9,346 nt of DNA, taken from NCBI GenBank assembly GCA_903930095.1, contig CAIYXE010000784.1, forward strand, positions 1-9,346. Reading direction: 5' to 3'. Each line of letters starts with the position of its first letter. Position 1 is the first letter of the stretch. This DNA comes from an uncultured Hyphomicrobiales bacterium. Lineage in GTDB: Bacteria > Pseudomonadota > Alphaproteobacteria > Rhizobiales > Aestuariivirgaceae. This document shows, one piece after another, positions 1-4,836 of the stretch. The notes under the pieces are model-generated. The model was not told the origin of the DNA. It searched no databases and worked only from the letters and a program-made list of their open reading frames with translations. A program made the position numbers and the translations under genes.

Positions 1-627
1 CGAGCCCTGCTCCATGTTGCCGTCGCAGGTGTCGAGGTAGCGCATGATCTGGCGGAGCTTCGTCACATAGGCCTTGGCCTCGTCCGCCGAGCGCATGTCG
101 GGCTTCGACACGATCTCCATCAAGGCGCAGCCGGAGCGGTTCAGGTCCACGAAGCTCATGTTGGGGTGCTGGTCGTGGAGGGATTTGCCGGCGTCCTGCT
201 CGAGATGGAGGCGCTCGATGCCGACCTCGACGGACCGGCCGTCAACGTCAACGTGCACCGTGCCCTCGCCCACCACAGGCTGCTTGTACTGGGAGATCTG
301 GTAGCCCTGCGGCAGGTCCGGGTAGAAATAGTTCTTCCGGTCGAACACCGAACGGCGGTTGATCTCGGCCTTGAGGCCCAGCCCCGTGCGCACCGCCTGC
401 TCCACGCAGAATGCATTGATGACGGGCAGCATGCCGGGCATGGCGGCATCGACGAGGGAGACATGATCGTTCGGCTCGCCGCCGAATTCGGCGGACGCGC
501 CTGAGAACAGCTTGGACTTCGCCAGTACCTGGGCATGGACCTCCAGCCCCAGGACGATCTCCCAGTCGCCGGTGGCGCCCTTGATCCAGTCCTTCTTCTC
601 GGCCACGCGCTTCGCGGATTCCATCAT
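1..627 (-). CDS. gatB: Aspartyl/glutamyl-tRNA(Asn/Gln) amidotransferase subunit B, N-terminal part
   Basis: GatB is the tRNA-binding kinase subunit of the GatCAB amidotransferase. With GatA and GatC it converts Glu-tRNA(Gln) and Asp-tRNA(Asn) into the amidated forms in the cytoplasm. The first 209 residues are present and the frame runs off the left edge, so well over half of a typical ~480-500 residue protein lies outside. Visible family signatures are [13 protein letters not shown] near residue 22, [15 protein letters not shown], the [15 protein letters not shown] block, and [17 protein letters not shown] followed by the [13 protein letters not shown] stretch at the edge. The start is one of two consecutive ATGs (627 or 624), with GAGGTGG a few bases upstream. 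The gene begins 49 bases after a small membrane-protein gene on the same strand, so the two may be co-transcribed. Identification is secure; only the choice between adjacent ATGs is open. Confidence 0.97.
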   Translation of the reverse strand, partial: MMESAKRVAEKKDWIKGATGDWEIVLGLEVHAQVLAKSKLFSGASAEFGGEPNDHVSLVDAAMPGMLPVINAFCVEQAVRTGLGLKAEINRRSVFDRKNYFYPDLPQGYQISQYKQPVVGEGTVHVDVDGRSVEVGIERLHLEQDAGKSLHDQHPNMSFVDLNRSGCALMEIVSKPDMRSADEAKAYVTKLRQIMRYLDTCDGNMEQGS

Positions 628-676
628 GCTTTCCACCTCAGAACTGGCGCCTTGGTAGCCACTCAGCGGCGGCGGT

Positions 677-895
677 TCAAGAGCCGTTCCGGGCAAGCTC
701 CCGGCCGATGGCACGGGCCAGCCACAGCGCGCCCGCCAGGACGAGCACCAGAAGGACCATGAAGCCGGGGGTGAGCGCCGTCACATCGCCCCCGTGCTTC
801 CAGAGTTCGATGGCGATCACCAGCACGACGAAGACGGCCGAGGCCAGTGCCCCGCCGCGCAATATCTTCAGCACGATATACCCGATGGGTGACAT
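677..895 (-). CDS. Small two-helix membrane protein of unknown function
   Basis: This 72-residue protein has two clear hydrophobic segments, at about residues 13-32 and 44-62, separated by a short polar loop ([11 protein letters not shown]). It ends in a basic, amphipathic tail ([13 protein letters not shown]). It looks like an inner-membrane hairpin protein. I do not recognise a named family. The start at 895 is chosen because AGAGGGAG lies at ribosome-binding distance. A longer reading from 955 would add a Gly/Arg-rich segment with no membrane character and would reach almost to the divergent metC start. The gene lies directly upstream of gatB on the same strand with a 49-base gap, so it probably shares its transcript. 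The location says nothing definite about function. Confidence 0.7.
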   Translation of the reverse strand: MSPIGYIVLKILRGGALASAVFVVLVIAIELWKHGGDVTALTPGFMVLLVLVLAGALWLARAIGRELARNGS

Positions 896-967
896 GTCGC
901 TCCCTCTGCGGGGTTCCCCCCCGGGCCTCCCCATGCTACCGCTGCAGCCTAACACTGGCTGGCCAAT

Positions 968-2143
968 ATGTCGAAATCCAAACCCGATCCTTCCGCCCTT
1001 TCACCCGAAACGCGCCTTGTGACGGCGGGTCGCGGTTACGCGGAGCACGGCTTCGTCAACCCGGCCGTCTACCACGGCTCGACCGTGCTGTTTCCCACCG
1101 CCCAATCGCTGCATGACCGCACCCAGCCCTATGTTTACGGGCGGCGGGGCACGCCCACCTCGCGCGCGGTCGAGGAGGCGGTGGCCATGGTCGAGGGCGG
1201 GTACCGGGCCAAGATGACGCCGTCCGGCATGGCGGCCATCAGCACCGCCCTGCTCGCCTTCCTCGAGGCGGGCGACCATCTGCTGATGGTTGACACCGTC
1301 TACCAGCCCGCCCGCCAGCTGTGCGACGGGCTGCTGAAGCGTCTGGGCATCGCCACCAGCTACTACGACCCGCTGATCGGCCGCGGCATCGCGGAACTGA
1401 TCCGCCCCAACACCCGTGTGGTCTATACCGAATCCCCCGGCTCCCAGACCATGGAAGTGCAGGATATTCCGGCCATCGCCGAGGCCGCGCACAAGGCCGG
1501 CGCCCTGCTGATGATCGACAACACCTGGGGCGCGGGCCATTATTTCAAGGCCTTCTCGCATGGCGCCGATGTCTCGATCCAGGCGGCCACCAAATACCTC
1601 GTCGGCCATTCGGATGCGATGATGGGCACCGTCACCTGCAGCGAGCCCGCCTGGGAGCGGTTCAAGAACGCCTATGAGGAGATGGGCCAGTTCGCCGGCC
1701 CCGACGACATGTACCTGACGCTGCGCGGCATCCGGACGCTCGACGTGCGCCTCGAGCGCCACATGAAGAACGCCATCGACGTGGCGGAGTGGCTGCGCGG
1801 CCGGGACGAGGTCGAGACCGTACTCTATCCCGCACTTTCCAACGCGCCGGGCCACGAATTGTGGAAGCGCGACTTCCGCGGCGCCTCCGGGCTGTTCTCG
1901 ATCGTGCTGAAGCCCTGCGGCGGGAAGGCCGCTGAGGCCTTCCTGGACCGCCTCAGCCTGTTCGGCATGGGCTACAGCTGGGGCGGCTTCGAGAGCCTCG
2001 CCATTCCCTTCGCGCCCCACCGCACTGCCACCAGCTGGACGGCAGAGGGCCCCTGCATCCGCTTCCACATCGGGCTCGAGAACCCGGAGGATCTCAAGGC
2101 CGATCTTGCGGAAGGTTTCCGGGCCATGACGTCCACCCCTTGA
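968..2143 (+). CDS. metC: Cystathionine beta-lyase (PLP-dependent, Cys/Met metabolism family)
   Basis: The 391-residue protein is of full family length. Cystathionine beta-lyase cleaves cystathionine to homocysteine, pyruvate and ammonia in methionine biosynthesis. Family landmarks are the YVYGRRGTPTS cofactor-phosphate segment (residues 55-65), TPSGMAA (84-90), the cofactor-ring aspartate in LMIDNTWGAG (D184), and the Schiff-base lysine in SIQAATKYLVGHSDAMMG (K209). SWGGFESLAIP (about 330-340) and the C-terminal RFHIGLENPEDLKADL are typical of the beta-lyase subgroup. The ATG at 968 has no strong Shine-Dalgarno sequence, but the protein begins in the usual way (SPETRLVTAGR). creA follows 51 bases downstream on the same strand and may be co-transcribed. 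Related gamma-synthases and gamma-lyases share the fold, but the TPTSRAVEEAVAMVEGG and SWGGFESL patterns favour MetC. Confidence 0.93.
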   Translation: MSKSKPDPSALSPETRLVTAGRGYAEHGFVNPAVYHGSTVLFPTAQSLHDRTQPYVYGRRGTPTSRAVEEAVAMVEGGYRAKMTPSGMAAISTALLAFLEAGDHLLMVDTVYQPARQLCDGLLKRLGIATSYYDPLIGRGIAELIRPNTRVVYTESPGSQTMEVQDIPAIAEAAHKAGALLMIDNTWGAGHYFKAFSHGADVSIQAATKYLVGHSDAMMGTVTCSEPAWERFKNAYEEMGQFAGPDDMYLTLRGIRTLDVRLERHMKNAIDVAEWLRGRDEVETVLYPALSNAPGHELWKRDFRGASGLFSIVLKPCGGKAAEAFLDRLSLFGMGYSWGGFESLAIPFAPHRTATSWTAEGPCIRFHIGLENPEDLKADLAEGFRAMTSTP

Positions 2144-2184
2144 AAACGCGGATTTAGTTCCTATCTCAGCCCACGCGATGGCCT

Positions 2185-2189
2185 GGAGG
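2185..2189 (+). promoter_or_regulatory. Ribosome binding site of the creA homologue
   Basis: GGAGG lies five bases before the ATG at 2195. It fixes that start over the out-of-frame ATG at 2178. Confidence 0.75.
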
Positions 2190-2194
2190 ATGAC

Positions 2195-2713
2195 ATGACG
2201 CTACTGTTCCGCACGCTTGCCGCCGTTCTGGTTCTGATGGGCTTCGCCGGCCCTGCCCTGGCGCAGTCCGACGAGCCTCAAATGATCTTCGAGAGAACCA
2301 CCGTCTGGCGCATGCTCTCGCCCGACGCAACGCTGGCCACCTTCGTCATCGACGACCCCTCCGTGCAGGGCGTGGCCTGTTATTTCACCGTTCCCAAGGT
2401 GGGCGGCTGGAGCGGCTGGGCGGGTTTCGCCGAGGAACGCTCCGAGACCTCCATCGCCTGCCGCCAGGTGGGCCCGATCACCATCACGTCGAAATTCAGC
2501 CAAGGCGATGAAATCTACCGTGAGCGCCGCTCGCTGTTCTGGAAGAAGATGCGGATCGTGCGCGGCTGCGACGCCCAACGCAACGTGCTGGTCTATCTCG
2601 CTTATTCGGACAGGCTGATCGAGGGCTCGCCGCAGAACTCCACCTCGACCGTGCCGCTGATGCCGTGGGGCAACGCGCCCGCACCCAAATGCGGGGAATT
2701 CGTGAATCCGTGA
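2195..2713 (+). CDS. creA: CreA family periplasmic protein
   Basis: This is a 172-residue exported protein. Residues 1-23 form a signal peptide with a hydrophobic core (LLFRTLAAVLVLMGFAG) and likely cleavage after ALA before QSDEP. The mature part follows the CreA family closely. It has VFK/VWRMLSPD-type residues near 37, DDPSVQGVACYFT (53-65), TSIACRQVGPI (85-95), the RRSLFWKKMRIVRGCDAQRN stretch (111-130), and LAYSDRLIEGSPQNS then VPLMPW near the C-terminus. Two cysteines (C62, C89) sit where the family has them. C124 and C166 are extra, the latter in a short C-terminal extension (GNAPAPKCGEFVNP). In E. coli creA lies next to the creBCD regulatory genes, but its biochemical function is not established. 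Here it follows metC instead. Family assignment is from recalled sequence similarity and is strong. Confidence 0.9.
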   Translation: MTLLFRTLAAVLVLMGFAGPALAQSDEPQMIFERTTVWRMLSPDATLATFVIDDPSVQGVACYFTVPKVGGWSGWAGFAEERSETSIACRQVGPITITSKFSQGDEIYRERRSLFWKKMRIVRGCDAQRNVLVYLAYSDRLIEGSPQNSTSTVPLMPWGNAPAPKCGEFVNP

Positions 2714-2726
2714 GGGTCACGCCAAT

Positions 2727-2915
2727 CACCGTCTCCCGCCGAAGCGGCGAGAGACATGCCCCGCACCGGAACCCTTGCCGCTCTTTTCCACTTCCAGCGC
2801 ATCGCGCACATCAACGGCGGGGACCACCCTCACCGATCAGCTGCCGCGCCCGTTCAGGCGTGATGCGCGGCACCTTTGCATCGACGGCTTCGATCATCTG
2901 TTTGACGCGAGAGCA
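2727..2915 (-). pseudogene. Frameshifted, truncated rhodanese-domain remnant
   Basis: Reading the minus strand from about 2915 gives RVKQMIEAVDAKVPRITP, ERARQLIGEGGP and then an early stop at 2811-2813. Shifting by one base at a GGGG run (2819-2822 on the plus strand) restores VDVRDALEVEKSGKGSGAGH and then VSR. Together these match the N-terminal half of small single-domain rhodanese-like proteins, which typically continue VVDVRDAPEVxxSGKVxGAxHVSRGMLEFRAD. Homology stops after HVSR at about 2747, inside a hairpin, and the frame ends at 2726-2728. The catalytic-cysteine half of the domain is absent, so the product could not act as a sulfurtransferase. No convincing start or ribosome binding site is visible upstream. 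The call rests on recalled family sequence. Confidence 0.65.
2731..2755. terminator. Hairpin after creA, candidate terminator
   Basis: Arms 2731-2741 and 2745-2755 pair over eleven positions with a single mismatch (C2736/A2750) and an AAG loop. The hairpin begins 18 bases after the creA stop. No T-run follows on either strand, so an intrinsic terminator is uncertain. It coincides with the point where the rhodanese remnant on the opposite strand loses homology. Confidence 0.4.
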
Positions 2916-3000
2916 GAGGCCGGTCCGTTGAGATCAACCCCCAATTCCGTGAAACAGGGAGGAGGGGCCGCTTTCAGCCAGCGAGTGCCGCAACGAAGGC

Positions 3001-3095
3001 GGGATGCCAGCTTTCGCTATCGTGACGGCGGGAATTAGGGTTTTATCTCAATGGCTTGAGCAAGACCTCAACTGATCGTCCGCCGGGATGACGGC
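3001..3095. repeat. Degenerate REP-like fragments
   Basis: Bases 3001-3028 read GGATGCC, AGCTTTCGCT, then GTGACGGC. This resembles a worn copy of the widespread proteobacterial intergenic palindrome built on GGATGCCGGCTTTCGCCGG with GCATGACGGC. Bases 3082-3095 repeat only its right half (GCCGGGATGACGGC), and a similar half-copy sits at 3866-3878 (CCGGGATGACAGC). The match is to a remembered consensus, not to a database hit. Confidence 0.4.
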
Positions 3096-3122
3096 AACAA
3101 TCTGAACACTGAGAGCACGACT

Positions 3123-3166
3123 CTAGAGCATGATCCGCAAAAGTGGAAACCCTTTTGCGAAAAGAT
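3123..3166. repeat. Rhizobial-type intergenic palindromic repeat
   Basis: The stretch starts CTAGAGCATGATC and contains a perfect 8-bp stem, CGCAAAAG (3136-3143) with CTTTTGCG (3152-3159), around an eight-base loop TGGAAACC. It then continues AAAAGATG. It matches my recollection of a very common palindromic repeat in Hyphomicrobiales genomes that opens TAGAGCATGATCC and closes AAAAGATCATGC. Here the closing half is damaged after GATG. It lies upstream of the DUF3011-like gene, outside any supported coding region. Confidence 0.6.
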
Positions 3167-3206
3167 GCCACGACGAGAGACAAACCGCTACCCCAGATTC
3201 ATGCAT

Positions 3207-3228
3207 CCAAAACATTAAAAAATTTTGG
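3207..3228. repeat. AT-rich inverted repeat upstream of the secreted-protein gene
   Basis: CCAAAA (3207-3212) and TTTTGG (3223-3228) are perfect arms around an A-rich ten-base centre, 82 bases before the ATG at 3310. This is the most AT-rich point of the window and a plausible promoter or operator area. No convincing -35/-10 pair could be assigned. Confidence 0.35.
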
Positions 3229-3309
3229 TCCAGCGGATCTTTCATATGGAATGCACCCAAGTGCTGCCCCACAGATTTCCCGATGTCAACTCAGCCAAGG
3301 GTAACAAAC

Positions 3310-3744
3310 ATGAAGTCTATTCTCCTCGCCTTCACGGCCGCTGTGCTGCTTGGAATCGGTACAGCATCCGCATCGGAAATCACCTGCGGTTCCACCGGGG
3401 GCATGAACCGTTGCCCGCTGCCTGGCGCCGACATGATGAAAGTGAAGGTAAAGCAGGTTCTCGAGGGCAAGTGCGCTCACGAGACTGGCTGGTGGGCTGA
3501 CAGCGACGGCATCGTCGTCGACAAGGGATGCATTGCCGTTTTCAAATACTCGGCTTCTGCGTCCACCTCGGGCGGCACGGACGCAATTGCCAGCGCATAC
3601 TATGATGATGGCTGCAAGGCTGGCAAGGCTGACAAGAAGGCCGGCCTCTCTATGGCCTACGAGCGCCATGACGGAGCCTACGACACGGCGAACGCCGGCA
3701 GCTACGAGGCTGGCTATAACAAGTGCTGGATGAAGGCGAAGTAG
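3310..3744 (+). CDS. Secreted cysteine-rich protein, DUF3011-like
   Basis: This is a 144-residue exported protein. Residues 1-22 form a signal peptide (MKSILLAFTAAVLLGIGTAS, cleavage likely near ASA/SE). Residues 24-79 fit the DUF3011 pattern: ITCGSTGGMNRCPLP, a V-rich strand ending LEGKC, then W-x7-GIVVDKGCIAVF. The C-terminal module (about 96-140) reads AYYDDGCKAGKADKKAG, then SMAYERHDGAYDTANAGSY and ends GYNKCW. The mature part has six cysteines (C26, C35, C55, C74, C102, C139), consistent with three disulfides in the periplasm. The start at 3310 is preferred because it gives an immediate signal peptide and has AAGGG upstream. The frame stays open back to 3130, but that part starts inside a repeat. 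Codons look less GC-biased than the neighbours, and the gene stands alone in a repeat-rich patch. Function is unknown. Confidence 0.85.
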   Translation: MKSILLAFTAAVLLGIGTASASEITCGSTGGMNRCPLPGADMMKVKVKQVLEGKCAHETGWWADSDGIVVDKGCIAVFKYSASASTSGGTDAIASAYYDDGCKAGKADKKAGLSMAYERHDGAYDTANAGSYEAGYNKCWMKAK

Positions 3745-3764
3745 CAACCTGTCGAGGACGGTTG
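3745..3764 (+). terminator. Hairpin directly after the DUF3011-like gene, candidate terminator
   Basis: CAACC (3745-3749) pairs with GGTTG (3760-3764), and GTC (3751-3753) with GAC (3757-3759) inside it, leaving T3750 bulged. It starts right after the TAG stop and is followed by TTGTC, a weak T-rich tail. The placement favours a terminator. Confidence 0.5.
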
Positions 3765-3792
3765 TTGTCAGTGCCAAATTGTTGCTGAAATC

Positions 3793-3821
3793 GCGGCGGA
3801 GAAGGACGACCACTCCGCCGC
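3793..3821. repeat. Perfect 9-bp GC-rich inverted repeat
   Basis: GCGGCGGAG (3793-3801) and CTCCGCCGC (3813-3821) pair without mismatch around an 11-base loop. It could back up termination of the upstream gene, but no T-run follows. Confidence 0.5.
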
Positions 3822-3904
3822 CCTCAACCCACCGCTGAAGAGCCGAGCGCCTTGCCTGCATCACTCCGGGATGACAGCATATACTCGACGAAAGATTTTC
3901 GCCG

Positions 3905-3918
3905 TTCTTGATCAAGAA
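3905..3918. promoter_or_regulatory. 14-bp perfect palindrome, operator-like
   Basis: TTCTTGATCAAGAA is fully self-complementary and centred on GATC. A zero-spacer palindrome of this length suits a dimeric regulator site better than an RNA hairpin, but no target promoter is evident. Confidence 0.35.
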
Positions 3919-3921
3919 ACT

Positions 3922-3944
3922 CGTTTGCGCACCAGTCGCAAACG
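3922..3944. repeat. Perfect 8-bp inverted repeat
   Basis: CGTTTGCG (3922-3929) and CGCAAACG (3937-3944) pair perfectly around a seven-base loop. It begins four bases after the 14-bp palindrome. Confidence 0.5.
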
Positions 3945-4040
3945 GACAGCCAAACTGGCCCCCTGCCTTTGCGGGCAATCAGACATCCATAAGGTTCGTT
4001 CTGGAGCGTCTCCCTCGTCCAGTCCGACAATCAGGCGGGC

Positions 4041-4138
4041 CGATTTGGGCCTAAGATTTCGACACATCCCCGGCATTATGTCGAAGCTCCGTACACATCA
4101 AGCGCGATATGTCGATTTGGCAGCCCGAAATCGACACA
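4041..4138. repeat. Two imperfect 26-base direct repeats carrying TCGACA dyads
   Basis: Bases 4041-4066 and 4113-4138 both start CGATTTGG and end TCGACACA, with a variable middle, 72 bases apart. They overlap two inverted repeats: TTCGACA with TGTCGAA (4058-4064, 4079-4085) and TGTCGATTT with AAATCGACA (4110-4118, 4128-4136). Confidence 0.5.
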
Positions 4139-4183
4139 ACGCCAATCAATTTTCAGCCTGTTTCATCCCTTGCCAAACTGCAT

Positions 4184-4212
4184 TGGAACCAAATTACCCG
4201 GTTTTGGTTCCA
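4184..4212. terminator. 10-bp perfect inverted repeat downstream of tRNA-Arg, candidate terminator
   Basis: TGGAACCAAA (4184-4193) and TTTGGTTCCA (4203-4212) pair perfectly around nine bases. It lies 38 bases beyond the 3' end of the minus-strand tRNA-Arg and is the best candidate for ending that transcript. The tail on the minus strand is not a T-run. Confidence 0.4.
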
Positions 4213-4250
4213 GCGATCAGATCGGCAATGCCCTAGGCCATTGAAATGAG

Positions 4251-4328
4251 TGGCGACCCCGGCAGGATTCGAACCTGCGACCTAGTGCTTAGAAGGCACT
4301 TGCTCTAGTCCAGCTGAGCTACGGGATC
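4251..4328 (-). tRNA. tRNA-Arg (anticodon UCU)
   Basis: A full cloverleaf can be drawn. The acceptor stem is GATCCCG with CGGGGTC (one T-G wobble), and the D-stem is GCTC with GAGC. The anticodon stem AGTGC/GCACT carries the loop CTTCTAA and so the anticodon UCU. The T-arm is GCAGG-TTCGAAT-CCTGC, followed by discriminator G and an encoded CCA (4251-4253). It reads AGA codons, which are rare in a genome this GC-rich. Its 5' end is only 10 bases after the stop codon of the NDUFS4-like gene, so it is probably released from a shared transcript by RNase P. Confidence 0.96.
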
Positions 4329-4338
4329 GAAGGAGGCG

Positions 4339-4647
4339 TCAGTGGGTCCAGTTGACGGACCGGCCGAATTTGAAATTATCAGAATAGGACTTCTTGATCG
4401 CCTTGGCGACGGGGGCCTCCGGCATCACGGTGTAGGCGAGGCCCTCGCGCTCGCAATAGGCGGCGGCCTCCTCCTTCGTGGCGAAGGTCAGCTTCACCTG
4501 CTGGCGCGTGTCGCTTGACGAGGTCCAGCCCATCAGGGGGTCCACGGTGCGCGGCGATGCCGGCTCGAACTCGACGATCCAGTGATCATACTTCGCCTTG
4601 CCGGACTGCATGGCATTGCGGGAGGGCTTGTAGATGCGGACGGGCAT
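4339..4647 (-). CDS. ETC complex I subunit, NDUFS4-like accessory protein
   Basis: The 102-residue protein belongs to the 'ETC complex I subunit conserved region' family, bacterial relatives of the mitochondrial NDUFS4 (18 kDa) accessory subunit. Such proteins bind the peripheral arm of NADH:ubiquinone oxidoreductase on the cytoplasmic side and help stabilise it. They are found in alphaproteobacteria. Signature segments are VRIYKPSRNAMQSGKA (2-17), WIVEFEP, then DPLMGWTSSSDTRQQVKL, FATKEEAAAYCEREGLAY, and the closing SYSDNFKFGR and NWTH. The ATG at 4647 has GAGAGAG at ribosome-binding distance; an upstream extension to 4731 would read through tRNA-Pro. The gene is sandwiched between tRNA-Pro (40 bases upstream) and tRNA-Arg (10 bases downstream), all on the same strand. 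Identification is firm. Confidence 0.93.
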   Translation of the reverse strand: MPVRIYKPSRNAMQSGKAKYDHWIVEFEPASPRTVDPLMGWTSSSDTRQQVKLTFATKEEAAAYCEREGLAYTVMPEAPVAKAIKKSYSDNFKFGRSVNWTH

Positions 4648-4687
4648 TGCTCTCTCTTCTCTCGGCAGGGTATCGCGCGGAAGACCG

Positions 4688-4764
4688 TGGTCGGGGTGGC
4701 CAGATTCGAACTGACGACCCCCTGCGCCCAAGGCAGGTGCGCTACCAGACTGCGCTACACCCCG
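4688..4764 (-). tRNA. tRNA-Pro (anticodon UGG)
   Basis: The acceptor stem CGGGGTG pairs perfectly with CACCCCG, and the D-stem is GCGC with GCGC. The anticodon stem CCTGC/GCAGG encloses CTTGGGC, giving anticodon UGG. The T-arm is GTCAG-TTCGAAT-CTGGC with one wobble, followed by discriminator A and encoded CCA (4688-4690). It lies 72 bases after the DUF192 gene and 40 bases before the NDUFS4-like gene. Confidence 0.96.
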
Positions 4765-4803
4765 ATACGGACTTCGCTCGAGAGAGGCTCATATCCGATA
4801 ATG

Positions 4804-4818
4804 CTTGCCCGGGGCAAG
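4804..4818. terminator. Short palindrome between the DUF192 gene and tRNA-Pro
   Basis: CTTGCCC and GGGCAAG flank a single central G. As RNA this could form a 5-bp stem with a five-base loop. It starts about 19 bases after the DUF192 stop on the minus strand. It could be a weak terminator or part of the tRNA-Pro promoter region; no T-run is present. Confidence 0.3.
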
Positions 4819-4836
4819 GCTCAGCGGAAGGGTGGC

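Larger units (their letters stand above)
3745..4250. other. Intergenic stretch rich in dyad symmetry
   Basis: About 500 bases separate the DUF3011-like gene from tRNA-Arg with no well-supported gene. The stretch holds two hairpins near its left end, a half-copy of a REP-like element at 3866-3878, a 14-bp perfect palindrome at 3905-3918, and perfect inverted repeats at 3922-3944, 4058-4085, 4110-4136 and 4184-4212. Two short minus-strand frames (3824-4030 with TTG, 3912-4076 with ATG) overlap each other and some of these dyads. Neither has a recognised domain. Confidence 0.6.

Noticed and set aside
1001..2068. A 355-codon open frame antisense to metC.
   Set aside because: It is a GC-rich shadow frame, with Gly/Ala/Arg/Val-rich low-complexity translation and no domain. 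metC has full family motifs.
3130..3309. N-terminal extension of the DUF3011-like protein by 60 residues.
   Set aside because: It would start inside a palindromic repeat and bury the signal peptide in mid-protein. The ATG at 3310 has a ribosome site.
3286..3978. A 230-codon minus-strand frame covering the DUF3011-like gene.
   Set aside because: It is antisense to a gene with signal peptide and domain support, and its translation shows no recognisable family.
4251..4328. Search for an att-type duplication of the tRNA-Arg 3' end within 2700-4250.
   Set aside because: No copy of the T-arm or acceptor sequence was found by eye. The repeats at 3223 and 4202 do not match the tRNA.
4648..4731. N-terminal extension of the NDUFS4-like protein.
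   Set aside because: It would overlap tRNA-Pro, and the family begins at the ATG at 4647.
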